Shown piece by piece: positions 32,162-41,172 of a DNA stretch of 51,155 nt. The stretch's first letter is position 1. Every line of letters begins with the position of its first letter. The DNA lies in assembly GCA_040755975.1 (NCBI GenBank), contig JBFLZY010000011.1:1-51155 (forward strand), in the 5' to 3' direction. A program made the position numbers and the translations under genes. The notes beneath the pieces were generated by a model, which saw only the letters and a program-made list of their open reading frames with translations, made no database searches and was not told the DNA's origin. The stretch is from JAIMBK01 sp040755975. Lineage in GTDB: Bacteria; Bacillota; Desulfotomaculia; Desulfotomaculales; Nap2-2B.

Positions 32162-34087
32162 CTACCGGCCACCCCTTTTGTTCAGCCAGCTCCGGCTGAT
32201 GTCGGGCTGCCGCCTGGCCTGCTTCGGCTGAAGGTATTCCGGCCGCTTCTCCTGCTGCCAGACCGGTCCCCGGTATAGGACATCCGGCGCTGACCCGACC
32301 TGCGGGGTTACGGGCGCCAGGTAAGGCACGCCGAAGGATTTCGCCGCCGCCAAAAAGTGCAGGTGAATGAAAACCCCCAGAATAAGCCCGTAGATGCCCA
32401 TGAAAGCGCCCAACAAAATATTAAAAAAGCGGATGAACCGGGCCGTCAGCGCAAGGGAATAATTGGAAACGGTAAATCCGCCGATGGCCGTCACGGCCAC
32501 GATAATAATCAGGATGGGGCTGACGATGTTGGCCGCCACCGCGGCCTGGCCCAAAATCAAAGCGCCCACAATACCCAAGGTAGGGCCAATCGGGCCGGGG
32601 ATGCGGATTCCCGCCTCCCGGATCAACTCAAAGGAAATTTCCATGATCAACACTTCGACGATCGACGGAAAAGGTACGTTTTCCCGGTTGGCCGAAATGG
32701 CCAGAAGCAGATCCGTAGGGATCATTTCGTGGTGATGGGTAACTACCGCGATGTAAATGCCGGGCAAAAAGGCGGCCAGGAACAAGCCCAGGAGCCGGAT
32801 GTACCGCAGAAAGCTGCCGAAAGGCCAGCGTACGTAAGCATCCTCGGGGTTCTGGAAGACATTGAAAAAGGTGGCAGGAACTAACAGGGCGTAGGGATTT
32901 CCGTCGACCATGACGGCCACCTGGCCTTCTATCAGCCCGGCAATCACCCGGTCGGGCCGCTCCGTAGACAGCGTTTGCGGCACCAAAATAAAATGGTTAT
33001 CTTCGATAAACTGCTCCAGCATGCCGCTGTCGCCGATGTAATCGGTTTTTATCGAATGGATCCGTCGTTTAACCTCCGCCAGTAACTTGGGGCTGGTTAA
33101 ACCGGCGATGTACATGACGGCGCAGTCCAGCCGGTTAATCCGGCCGATTTTGAAAAATTCGGTAATCAAGTTGGGGGAATGGAGTGACTTTCGAATTAAG
33201 GCGGTATTGATCCTTAAGGTTTCCGTAAAACCTTCCTGAGGGCCGCGGATAACCATTTCATTGGCCGGCCGCCCCACCTGGCGGTGCTCCCAACCTTTGG
33301 TTTCAACCATAATGGCCTGCGGGCAATAATCCACCAGCACCGCGGTAGAACCCATTAAAATCCCGTCCACCACGTCCCGCAGCTCGGCAGTGGCATCCAC
33401 CTGGTTGCCGGGAAGCAGGTGCTTGATTACCGTCTCCAGAAGCGTTTCGCTCTTGTCCACGTTCAGCCCGGCAAGCAGCATCAGCGGCTCCAGAATGGAA
33501 AGGTTCTGCAAGACCCGGTCCGTCATCCCGTCGATATAAATGACAGCGGCGGCCACGGGAGGATCGGTCCCGATGGTAAACTCCCTGAATATCACGTCCT
33601 TATTGGTGGGAACGTGAAGGGTTTTTTTCAGACATTGCAGATTTTTTTTCAGGTTGGCCGATACCTTGCCCAGTTCCCCGGCATCGATGTTGCTGCCCTC
33701 AGATTGTTTTTTTTGATTGCCGCATTTATACCAGGCCGAAACGGGGGTGGCCCGCCGGGGCCGCTTAAATTTTTCCCTGCCGGCCGGGTCTCCCCTTTTA
33801 CCCCGGCCATTGCGCATATCTTTCTGCTCGCCGGCCGAGGTTTTCTGTTTTGTTGGCTGCTCCGCTGATCTGTCCCCGCGGACGTTCCGGACTTCCGGCT
33901 GTTCCCGGGTATCCTCTTGCCCTGTCTTATTCTGGACGCCTTCACTGTCGGCCCGCCCTTGTGCCTCCCCGGCCTGTTCACCGCCGTCTTCTCTCCCGAG
34001 CGCGGCCTGCGGGCCTAAAAGTTCAAAAGGCTTTTGCTGCGGGGGTTGGAAAACCATTATTTTTAACAGGTTGTCCCAAATCACCAT
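32162..34087 (-). CDS. Spore germination protein, GerA family
   Basis: 641 residues. The GerAA core (about 150-600) includes FREFTIGTDPPVAAAVIYIDGM, EGQVAVMVDGNPYALLVP and membrane helices such as LLGLFLAAFLPGIYIAVV. GerAA oligomers form the inner-membrane ion channel of the receptor. The first about 130 residues are highly charged and low complexity (Gln, Glu, Lys, Arg, Gly rich), longer than in B. subtilis GerAA. ATG 34087 behind GGGAGGT. First gene of gerA-gerB-gerC. Confidence 0.94.
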   Translation of the reverse strand: MVIWDNLLKIMVFQPPQQKPFELLGPQAALGREDGGEQAGEAQGRADSEGVQNKTGQEDTREQPEVRNVRGDRSAEQPTKQKTSAGEQKDMRNGRGKRGDPAGREKFKRPRRATPVSAWYKCGNQKKQSEGSNIDAGELGKVSANLKKNLQCLKKTLHVPTNKDVIFREFTIGTDPPVAAAVIYIDGMTDRVLQNLSILEPLMLLAGLNVDKSETLLETVIKHLLPGNQVDATAELRDVVDGILMGSTAVLVDYCPQAIMVETKGWEHRQVGRPANEMVIRGPQEGFTETLRINTALIRKSLHSPNLITEFFKIGRINRLDCAVMYIAGLTSPKLLAEVKRRIHSIKTDYIGDSGMLEQFIEDNHFILVPQTLSTERPDRVIAGLIEGQVAVMVDGNPYALLVPATFFNVFQNPEDAYVRWPFGSFLRYIRLLGLFLAAFLPGIYIAVVTHHHEMIPTDLLLAISANRENVPFPSIVEVLIMEISFELIREAGIRIPGPIGPTLGIVGALILGQAAVAANIVSPILIIIVAVTAIGGFTVSNYSLALTARFIRFFNILLGAFMGIYGLILGVFIHLHFLAAAKSFGVPYLAPVTPQVGSAPDVLYRGPVWQQEKRPEYLQPKQARRQPDISRSWLNKRGGR

Positions 34088-34194
34088 GCTTGCTTACCTC
34101 CCGGAAAGTAACCGGGCTTCACCCCGGTGATCAGCCGGTTTCTCCATAATTCATTTTATTATTGCTCAGCAGGGGCCGGTTAAATGCCTGGGGT

Positions 34195-35658
34195 TTAAAT
34201 GAATTTCTTGCCAACTTTCTCGCCGTTAAAGGTGAAAAGAACTTTCTTGCCGTCCAGGACGGTTTCCAGGTGCACCGTCCGGCCCCAGAGCCGGTAAAGG
34301 TACGGCAGGGTTTTCTCCAGGTAAAACACGTCTAACTCGGTTCCTTCGTAGCAGTGGCGCAAGTACAGCTCGCCCCTTTTGTTGAAATCACCGTCTTCCA
34401 CGACAATGTATGGGTACCCGCAGTTCGTCAGGCTGGCCACGATACCGTCCCGAACCTTTTCCCAGTCTTTCTCGACTATTTTCCATTCGTGCCCCTGCTT
34501 TTTATAAAGATATAAATCAAGCTCTTCCACCAGTTCTTTGGTCAAATAGTTTCTCAAAAAGGAAAGGTCGTTTTCCAGTTCCCGTACCTCAAAGATCTTC
34601 TTTCTTCCTTCCCCTCCGGGACGCCCGAATTTCTTTTTTTCCTCTTCGGAAGGCTGCTCCCACCTCTTCTCAATGTCTTCAAAGATTTTCAGGCCCAGGT
34701 AATAAGGGTTCAGGCGAAAGCGTAAGGGCTGGATAACGCCGGCGTGCATTTTAGCGAACTCGATTGTTTCTTCTTCAGTAAGGTCAATCTCCCGCATAAT
34801 GCGCAGGTGCCAGTACGTGGCCCACCCTTCGTTCATTATTTTAGTCTCCATTTGCGGCCAGAAATAAAGCATTTCCTGGCGGACAACCGAAATAATATCA
34901 CGCTGCCAGTCTTCCAAATCACGGGCGTGTTCCATAATAAAAAGGAGCAAATCCTTTTCCGGTTTTGCGGGAAATTTTTTATTTTCCTCCTTTTGGTGGG
35001 GGCATTCGCGTCCGAGATGATCCAGCTCCCAGAGATCGTCATAGGGAGTTTCTTTGCGGTTCCGGCAACCGGCGGCGCAAGCCCCTTGCCCCCCGGCAAC
35101 GGCACAGCCTTTTCCCTCTCTCGCCGGAAAGGTCTCCTTTTTAGGTTCCGGACCTTTCCGGTGATCCGGATCGACGTGTTCCTGAACGGAAATCACGGCG
35201 TCCAAAAAAGCTTCCACCCGGTCCCGGCCGTACTTCAGCTCGTACTCCCGGAACCTTTGCGCGGCACTGGCCATAGATTCCACCATATACTTCGCCGTCT
35301 TCTGAAAGTGGACGTTGCTTTTAAAAAAATCGCTGTGGGCCAACACGTGGGCAATGACCAGCTTGTTTTGAATCAAGGAGTTGCCTTCCAGCAGAAAGGC
35401 ATAACACGGATCGGAATTAATCACCAGTTCGTAAATCTTGCTCAGGTTGTAGTCGTACATTGTTTTCATCTTATGGTAAGCCTTGCCGAAGGTCCAGTGC
35501 GAGAACCGGGTGGGCATGCCGTAGGCGCCAAAAGTATAAATAACGTCGGCCGGACAGAGCTCGAAGTACATATCGTAAAAATCCAGGCCGAACTCCCTGG
35601 CCTTGGCCGTAATTTTATCCACGGCTTCTTCCAGCAGGCGTAATTCTTCCGGCATCAC
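34195..35658 (-). CDS. spoVR: SpoVR family protein
   Basis: 487 residues. SpoVR is a conserved protein needed for normal spore cortex in B. subtilis; its biochemical activity is unknown. Recognised by YDMYFELCPADVIYTFGAYGMPTRFSHWTFGK (residues 28-59), EGWATYWHLRIM and the C-terminal sheet domain. An insertion around 165-230 carries Cys185, Cys194, Cys198 and Cys219 in a charged linker, a possible metal site. GTG 35658 or ATG 35655 after GAGGTGA. It belongs with yhbH and prkA in the usual spoVR-yhbH-prkA set. Confidence 0.94.
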   Translation of the reverse strand: MMPEELRLLEEAVDKITAKAREFGLDFYDMYFELCPADVIYTFGAYGMPTRFSHWTFGKAYHKMKTMYDYNLSKIYELVINSDPCYAFLLEGNSLIQNKLVIAHVLAHSDFFKSNVHFQKTAKYMVESMASAAQRFREYELKYGRDRVEAFLDAVISVQEHVDPDHRKGPEPKKETFPAREGKGCAVAGGQGACAAGCRNRKETPYDDLWELDHLGRECPHQKEENKKFPAKPEKDLLLFIMEHARDLEDWQRDIISVVRQEMLYFWPQMETKIMNEGWATYWHLRIMREIDLTEEETIEFAKMHAGVIQPLRFRLNPYYLGLKIFEDIEKRWEQPSEEEKKKFGRPGGEGRKKIFEVRELENDLSFLRNYLTKELVEELDLYLYKKQGHEWKIVEKDWEKVRDGIVASLTNCGYPYIVVEDGDFNKRGELYLRHCYEGTELDVFYLEKTLPYLYRLWGRTVHLETVLDGKKVLFTFNGEKVGKKFI

Positions 35659-35723
35659 GGGTCACCTCTTTTGCTTAAGTTTTAATAGATAGATTATGTT
35701 TGGAATTAAGTTGAATTGCCTTT

Positions 35724-35759
35724 CAAAAAAAAGAAAAAGCCGGGCTAAATTTGCCTGGC
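35724..35759 (-). terminator. Terminator after the thioesterase gene
   Basis: Stem GCCAGGC/GCCCGGC (35759-35753 with 35745-35739, one mismatch), 7-nt loop, then a long U-rich tail (35738-35724) on the minus strand. It separates the thioesterase from spoVR. Confidence 0.7.
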
Positions 35760-35792
35760 GTGGCAAGAAGCAATTTCTCTAAGTGAGCGGTT

Positions 35793-36185
35793 TTACTGAA
35801 CATTTATCTTGCGATAAACCAGACCTTCAAAAACAGCTACGAGGTCCTGATTCTGGTCGACCACCTGAATGCGGTACAGCCTTGTCTTGTTGCCCTGATT
35901 TTCTTCCCTGGCGACGGCTCTTAAGGTGGCTCCCGGAGGAACGGCTTTTAAGTAGTTAATAGTAGCGCTTAAAGCCACCGCGACCGCCCCCCCGGCGTTG
36001 CTGGCCGCGCTGAAAGCTATATCGGCCAGGGCGAAAATCGTTCCCCCGTGGGCAATCCCGTGAAAATTACACAGGTGCTCCGGCACTTTTATTTCTACAA
36101 CGGCGTAGCCTGGTGCAATCTCCAGAAAGCGGGCGCCCAAAAAACGGGCAAACGGATCGCCGGTTATTCTTTCCTTTATTTCCAC
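35793..36185 (-). CDS. PaaI-type hotdog thioesterase
   Basis: 130 residues from GTG 36185, which has GGGGAGGGAG upstream and gives VEIKERITGDPFARFLG, the normal start of this family. The open frame to 36329 adds an atypical 48 residues. The hotdog helix contains LCNFHGIAHGGTIFALADIAF, with the catalytic Asp in ALAD and the HGG loop. It likely hydrolyses an acyl- or aryl-CoA; substrate unknown. It lies between yhbH and spoVR, an unusual neighbour for that pair. Confidence 0.88.
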   Translation of the reverse strand: MEIKERITGDPFARFLGARFLEIAPGYAVVEIKVPEHLCNFHGIAHGGTIFALADIAFSAASNAGGAVAVALSATINYLKAVPPGATLRAVAREENQGNKTRLYRIQVVDQNQDLVAVFEGLVYRKINVQ

Positions 36186-36340
36186 GTCGATGCTCCCTCC
36201 CCAGCTAAATTTACCATACAAATCAAGCCGGGGCAAGGATCGGGAATCCGGCATTAGGCTTGGAAATTCCGGATAATTCCTCACTATCCCCGCAGCCCTA
36301 ATCCCTCCTTCCATCTTTATTTGAAGCAACTACTTGCGCG

Positions 36341-37501
36341 CTACCGGATATTTACCGTAAAGCGGTCTTGCGCCGGCGCAAAAAATTTTTTCAGTGCCGG
36401 GTAGACACCGCTTTTGTCCTTAATAGTAACGACAATGAAATTTGGGTCGGTAATCCTTTTGTAGGCCGAACGTAAAGTGCTGGTATAATAATAGGGGCCT
36501 TCAATTTCCCCGTAGCCCACCAGATTGCACACCTTGAGGAGTTCTTTGATTAGTTTTATACAGAGTTCGTTGTCCGAAGCCAGGTTGTCCCCGTCGGAGA
36601 AGTGAAAAGCATAAATGTTATAATCCAGCGGGTTATAGCGCCTGGCAATAATGTCCAGGGCCAGCCTGTAAACCGAGGAACAGCGGGTGCCGCCGCTGGC
36701 TCCTTTGGTAAAGAATTCTTCTTCCGTCGTTTCTTTTGCCTCCACGTGATGGGCCAGAAAAACGATCTGGACGTCCTGGTATCTGGTCCGCAGGAAACGG
36801 ACCATCCAGAAAAAGAAACTGCGGGCGATATACTTTTCATGCGGCCCCATCGAACCGCTGGTATCCATCATCGCAAGAACCACGGCGTTCGATTCCTGTT
36901 TTTGGGTGAGGTCCCAGGTTTTATAGCGCAAGTCGTCGGGTGTGATTTTCGTCAAACCGGGCTGCCCCTTCAGGGCGTTGCGCTTAATGGCTTCTAAAAT
37001 CGTCCGTTTGCGGTCGAGGTTGCTGCTGATTCCCTTCTTTCTTATGTCTTTAAACTCAAGGGTGTCGGCAACCAGTTCCGGCTTTCTTTTCGGCTTCAGG
37101 TTGGGCAATCCCAGGTCGGCAAAGATCATCTCGGCCAGTTCGTCAATTGTAATCTCGGCTTCGTAATAATCCACCCCGGGCTCTTCCCCGGCACCTTTGC
37201 CCGCCCCACCCCTGGAAGGGGGTTCTTGAGCGAGGACATCGCCCACCCTGCTCTTTCCGTCTCCCTGCCCGGCGTGTTTTTGCTTGCCCTGATCATAGCG
37301 AAAATGATACTCGTCGAGGGTCCGGATGGGCACTTTAACAATTTTCCCGCCGTCAGACATGATGATGCTTTCTTCGCTGACTACATCCGCAAGATTTTTT
37401 TTGATCGCCTCCCGCATTTTTTCGTGATGGCGCTGGCGATCAAGCTCCCCTTTGCGGTGAAGCGACCAGTCGTCGCGGGAGATAACATATTTGCCGGACA
37501 T
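36341..37501 (-). CDS. yhbH: Sporulation protein YhbH (DUF444, VWA domain)
   Basis: 386 residues. It begins YVISRDDWSLHRKGELDRQRH, typical of YhbH/YeaH. A glycine-rich linker (about 75-108) precedes the C-terminal von Willebrand A-like domain, with the metal motif MMDTSGSMG (Asp213) and TRCSSVYRLALDII. Function is unknown in detail, but it works with the PrkA kinase and SpoVR (the YeaG-YeaH-YcgB trio in E. coli). Confidence 0.95.
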   Translation of the reverse strand: MSGKYVISRDDWSLHRKGELDRQRHHEKMREAIKKNLADVVSEESIIMSDGGKIVKVPIRTLDEYHFRYDQGKQKHAGQGDGKSRVGDVLAQEPPSRGGAGKGAGEEPGVDYYEAEITIDELAEMIFADLGLPNLKPKRKPELVADTLEFKDIRKKGISSNLDRKRTILEAIKRNALKGQPGLTKITPDDLRYKTWDLTQKQESNAVVLAMMDTSGSMGPHEKYIARSFFFWMVRFLRTRYQDVQIVFLAHHVEAKETTEEEFFTKGASGGTRCSSVYRLALDIIARRYNPLDYNIYAFHFSDGDNLASDNELCIKLIKELLKVCNLVGYGEIEGPYYYTSTLRSAYKRITDPNFIVVTIKDKSGVYPALKKFFAPAQDRFTVNIR

Positions 37502-37581
37502 GTTTGGAGCCCCGCCTTTCCAAAATTTTTGCGCAGCGAAATTCCCGGTATTAAATTATATGCGGGGCAAGGAAAAACTTT

Positions 37582-37926
37582 TTAAACGTATTCGTGGGTG
37601 CCCAGAACCACTGGAACGCCTGTTTTACCCTCCAAAATTTTGGCAAAATCTTCAGGGGATGTGTAAGGGCAGCCCGGCTTCGCCTCCGCCAGGCATTTAC
37701 TCAAGTAAATGGCGTCCGGTTTGATTTCCGAAAGCTTGATGGCCATGCCGACATTCGGGGCGATGGGTCGGCCGGGGCAGTCGCAGCGGAGAAAAGCAAC
37801 TACCTGCGCAGGCTCGTTGAACTTTCCTTCCCCCAGCGCCGCCGCCTTCAAACAGCGCCATTCCCCCGGGCAACCGTAACCCGCGTCCATGTACGCGCCG
37901 CAGCCGATAATAAAGACTTTTTTCAC
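37582..37926 (-). CDS. CGGC domain protein
   Basis: 114 residues from GTG 37926, preceded by GGAGGAGG. Cysteine-rich: IIGCGAYMD, YGCPGEWRCLKAAA, FLRCDCPGRP, YLSKCLAEAKPGCPYT. These match the CGGC family, presumed metal binding, function unknown. It lies between prkA and yhbH in the same direction, splitting a gene pair that is usually adjacent. Confidence 0.85.
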   Translation of the reverse strand: MKKVFIIGCGAYMDAGYGCPGEWRCLKAAALGEGKFNEPAQVVAFLRCDCPGRPIAPNVGMAIKLSEIKPDAIYLSKCLAEAKPGCPYTSPEDFAKILEGKTGVPVVLGTHEYV

Positions 37927-38006
37927 GAAACATTCCTCCTCCGGATAATATTTTAGATAACCTTTCTTCACGAGGAGGTCTAAATCCTTCTTTGCGCCGG
38001 ATTCTC

Positions 38007-39902
38007 CTATCTGTTCAACAGGCTTCCCACGTACTTGAGCAGTTCGTTGGCGCAGGTGGCGCAGTAACCGTGCTCCGCAATCAGGCGGGCGCTTACCTCG
38101 TTTAAGCGTTTGAGCTGTTCGGCGTCGGGCGTTTTGGTCGAGGTGGTGATCTTCACCACGTCCTTTAAGTCGGCGAAGAGCTTTTTCTCCACCGCCTCGC
38201 GCAGCCGCTCGTGGGAAGTATAGTCGAACTTTTTCCCCTTGCGGGCGTAACTGGAAAGGCGGATCAGGATCTCTTCCCGGAAGCTTTTCTTGGCGTTTTC
38301 GGAAACTCCGATCTGCTCTTCGATGGAGCGCATCAGTTTTTCGTCGGGCTCGACTTCTTCGTCGGTGATCGGGTCTTTAATTTTTGTGTTGTTGCAATAA
38401 GCTTCCACGTTGTCTAAATAATTATCAAACAAAACTTTAGCCGACTCTTCGTAAGCGTAGACGAAGGCTTTTTGCACTTCCCGCTTCGCCAGCTCGTCGA
38501 ATTCTTTCCGGGCAATGGAGATAAAGTTTAGAAGCCGCTCCTTTTCTTCTTTGGTAATGGAAGGATGCTGGTCGAGCCCGTCTTTTAAAGCCCTTAAAAC
38601 GTCCAGGGCGTTTATGCATTTGGTGGAAGTGCGGATCAGCGCCGAAGAAAGACGATTGATTACGTAACGGGGGTCGACCCCGCTCATCCCTTCGTCGGGA
38701 TGTTCGTTTTGCAGTTCGGCAACGTCTTTCTGCTTGAACCCCTCCACATCCTCCCCGTCGTAAAGCTTCATTTTCTTCAGGACGTCCATCCCCTGCTTTT
38801 TGCTCTCCTTCAGGCGGGAAAGGACGGAAAAAATGCTTGCCACCCGCAGCGCGTGCGGGGCAATGTGGATGTCTTTTAAATCGCTCTGGCGGATCAGTTT
38901 TTCGTAAATTTTGATTTCTTCGCTCACCTTCAGGTTATACGGCACCTTCATGACGATAATCCGGGACTGCAGCGCTTCGTTCTTTTTGTTGGCGATAAAA
39001 GCCTTGTATTCGTTTTCGTTCGTGTGCGCGATAATGAGCTCGTCGGCGTAAATCAAGGCGAAGCGACCGGCCTTGAAATTTCCTTCCTGGGAGAGGCTGA
39101 GCAGGTTCCACAGAAATTTCTCATCGCACTTGAGCATCTCCTGAAACTCCATGATTCCGCGGTTGGCAATATTCAGCTCGCCGTCGAAGCGGTAGGCCCG
39201 GGGGTCGGACTCCGAGCCGTACTCGGTGATAGTGGAAAAATCGATGCTCCCGGTAAGTTCGGCGATATCCTGGGATTTGGGGTCGGAGGGCGCAAAGGTG
39301 CCGACGCCGACGCGTTTTTCCTCCGAAAGAAAAATTCTTTCTACCGGAACCTTTTCAATCTGCCCGTCGTATTCAGTTTCCACCATCAGGCGGCAGTACG
39401 GGCACAGCTCACCTTCCACGTAGACTCCGTATTCTTTTTGAAACTCATCCCGGAGTTCCCGCGGGATCAAATGAAGGGGTTCTTCGTGCATCGGGCAGCC
39501 TTTAATGGCGTAGAGCGCCCCCTGTTCCGTCCGGCTGAACTTTTCCAGGCCGCGTTTGAGCATGGCCACCAGAGTTGATTTGCCCCCGCTTACCGGACCC
39601 ATGAGCAATAAGATGCGTTTGCGCACGTCCAGCCGCCTGGCCGCCGGGTGAAAATATTCCTCCACCAGCTTTTCCAAAGTTTTATCCAGGCCAAACAACT
39701 CGCTGGCGAAAAATTTATAATGCTTAACCCCATCCACTTCTTCCACACCCGCCGCCCTGATCATTTCGTAGATCCTGGCGTGGGCCAGCTGGCAGACCGA
39801 AGGGTTCTTTTTGACAATTTTCAGGTAATCGGCAAAAGTGCCCTCCCAGGCCAGCATTTTTTCCAGGGACCGGTGTTCTTCCAGGCGCTTCAGGAAGTCC
39901 AT
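38007..39902 (-). CDS. prkA: PrkA family serine protein kinase / AAA+ protein
   Basis: 631 residues. The N-terminal AAA+ domain has P-loop GPVSGGKST (102-110) and an internal cysteine pair in GELCPYCRLM. The C-terminal region is related to HPr kinase-type phosphotransferases. B. subtilis PrkA affects sporulation under sigma-K and may act as a kinase or AAA+ protease-like factor. ATG 39902 behind GGAGGGAG. It heads the prkA, CGGC, yhbH, thioesterase run. Start-side region 39903-40198 is discussed separately. Confidence 0.95.
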   Translation of the reverse strand: MDFLKRLEEHRSLEKMLAWEGTFADYLKIVKKNPSVCQLAHARIYEMIRAAGVEEVDGVKHYKFFASELFGLDKTLEKLVEEYFHPAARRLDVRKRILLLMGPVSGGKSTLVAMLKRGLEKFSRTEQGALYAIKGCPMHEEPLHLIPRELRDEFQKEYGVYVEGELCPYCRLMVETEYDGQIEKVPVERIFLSEEKRVGVGTFAPSDPKSQDIAELTGSIDFSTITEYGSESDPRAYRFDGELNIANRGIMEFQEMLKCDEKFLWNLLSLSQEGNFKAGRFALIYADELIIAHTNENEYKAFIANKKNEALQSRIIVMKVPYNLKVSEEIKIYEKLIRQSDLKDIHIAPHALRVASIFSVLSRLKESKKQGMDVLKKMKLYDGEDVEGFKQKDVAELQNEHPDEGMSGVDPRYVINRLSSALIRTSTKCINALDVLRALKDGLDQHPSITKEEKERLLNFISIARKEFDELAKREVQKAFVYAYEESAKVLFDNYLDNVEAYCNNTKIKDPITDEEVEPDEKLMRSIEEQIGVSENAKKSFREEILIRLSSYARKGKKFDYTSHERLREAVEKKLFADLKDVVKITTSTKTPDAEQLKRLNEVSARLIAEHGYCATCANELLKYVGSLLNR

Positions 39903-39960
39903 TGGTTCTCCCTCCTTTTCGCCAAGCCTGCTTAGGAAGTTTTTTGCCGGGGGTAACTAT

Positions 39961-39989
39961 TTGTCGAATTTTCCTTATAATATTACATT
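39961..39989 (+). promoter_or_regulatory. Candidate promoter for the citE-like gene
   Basis: -35 TTGTCG (39961-39966), 17-bp spacer, -10 TACATT (39984-39989), both partial matches. It is in the 296-bp divergent gap between prkA and the citE-like gene. The same AT-rich stretch holds CATATAAT on the minus strand that could serve prkA. Nothing else is visible in the gap. Confidence 0.35.
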
Positions 39990-40198
39990 ATATGCAGGGG
40001 ACTGAAAAAGCAGTATTTATGGGCGGAAAGAGAATAAATTTGGAAGGTGAAAAGCAAGGAGTAGTTGCAGGAACTCGAAAAGAAGGAGAGAATAAGAGAA
40101 TAGTTGCCTTGAAAGGAAAGGGTGCATTTCCCCGGGCGAGGTCTTGCCAAACTGGCACAGACTTTTAAAGGGGTGGTTGATATGAGGTGGTGGCTCCG

Positions 40199-41116
40199 GT
40201 GAAAATTTTACGTTCCGTTCTTTTTGCTCCCGGCGACGATCCGAAAAAGGCCGGAAAAGCCTTTTCCTGCGGAGCAGACGCAGTGGTTCTCGATTTGGAA
40301 GACGCCGTCGCCCCCGAACGAAAGGACGCCGCCAGGGAAATTGCGGGGAAGGTCCTGGCGGAGATCCAAACCGGAAGCACCCGGCGGGTTCCTGTATTTG
40401 TGCGGGTGAACCCCGTTTCCTCCCCTTACATATTAAAAGATCTCCAGGCGGTAATAGAGTTTCCCATAGAAGGAATCATGCTGGCGAAAGCGGAAGCGGG
40501 CGAAGAAGTGCGCCGCGTTGACTGGCTGCTGGGTCTTCTGGAACAACAAAAGGGGATCAGGCCGGGGGGCCTGGGCCTAATCCCCTTTATCGAAAGCGCC
40601 CGGGGAATCGAGCGGGCGATCGAGATCGCCGGGGCCTGTGCGCGCGTGCGGTGCCTGGCCTTCGGCGGGAACGACTATACAATGGACATTGGGACCGCCT
40701 ATTCCCGGGAAGGAAGCGAACTATTCTACGCCCGCTGCCGCCTGGTCGCCGCCTCCCGCCTCGCCGGCCTTGCCCCGCCCCTGGATACGGTGAACCCCGA
40801 CTTCCGGGATATTCCCGCGCTCGTAGAAGAGGCGCAACGGGTCAAGCAACTTGGTTTTCAGGGCAAACTGGTCATTCACCCGGCGCAGGTGGCGCCGGTC
40901 AACGAAGTGTTCACGCCGGCGCCCGGGGAAATCGAGTGGGCAAAGAAGGTCGTTGCCGCTTTTGATCAAGCCCGGGCCCGGGGCGCCGGGGTAATCCAGC
41001 TGGAAGGCAGGATGGTGGAGCTCCCCGTGGTGCGCCGGGCCGAGCGGATTTTAGCGTTGGCGGAAGCTGTTTCAAATAAGCTAACGGGACTATCGCCACC
41101 GGAAAATAATAATTAA
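40199..41116 (+). CDS. HpcH/HpaI aldolase / citrate lyase beta subunit (CitE)-like protein
   Basis: About 305 residues, TIM barrel. Starts ILRSVLFAPGDDPKKAGKA. VVLDLEDAVAPERKDAAR, RVNPVSSPYILKDL, LIPFIESARGIERA and AFGGNDYTMDIG follow, giving the metal-binding Glu/Asp and the CoA-binding arginines of CitE/CLYBL/malyl-CoA lyase proteins. No citD or citF is nearby, so it is a stand-alone CitE-like lyase or thioesterase, not citrate lyase. GTG 40199 has GAGGTGG at good spacing; GTG 40187 is an alternative. The only plus-strand gene in the window, followed by its own terminator. Confidence 0.92.
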   Translation: MKILRSVLFAPGDDPKKAGKAFSCGADAVVLDLEDAVAPERKDAAREIAGKVLAEIQTGSTRRVPVFVRVNPVSSPYILKDLQAVIEFPIEGIMLAKAEAGEEVRRVDWLLGLLEQQKGIRPGGLGLIPFIESARGIERAIEIAGACARVRCLAFGGNDYTMDIGTAYSREGSELFYARCRLVAASRLAGLAPPLDTVNPDFRDIPALVEEAQRVKQLGFQGKLVIHPAQVAPVNEVFTPAPGEIEWAKKVVAAFDQARARGAGVIQLEGRMVELPVVRRAERILALAEAVSNKLTGLSPPENNN

Positions 41117-41124
41117 TAAAGCAC

Positions 41125-41158
41125 AGGTTGGGAGTTTTTACAAAATCCAACCTTTTTT
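41125..41158 (+). terminator. Terminator after the citE-like gene
   Basis: Stem AGGTTGG/CCAACCT (41125-41131 with 41147-41153), 15-nt loop, U-run 41153-41158. It lies in the convergent gap with the flavoprotein gene. On the minus strand the tail is weak. Confidence 0.8.
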
Positions 41159-41172
41159 GTCATCCAACCCTT

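Noticed and set aside
35765..35795. Another repeat fragment at the end of the thioesterase gene
   Set aside because: AGTGAGCGGTTTTACTGAA resembles the aroF-leader fragment over about 18 bp, but it includes coding sequence and lacks the diagnostic GGGGCATGGCG block; too short to separate from chance.
39902..40168. 88-codon plus-strand frame upstream of the citE-like gene
   Set aside because: No ribosome site, compositionally odd, and it overlaps the prkA start and divergent promoter region.
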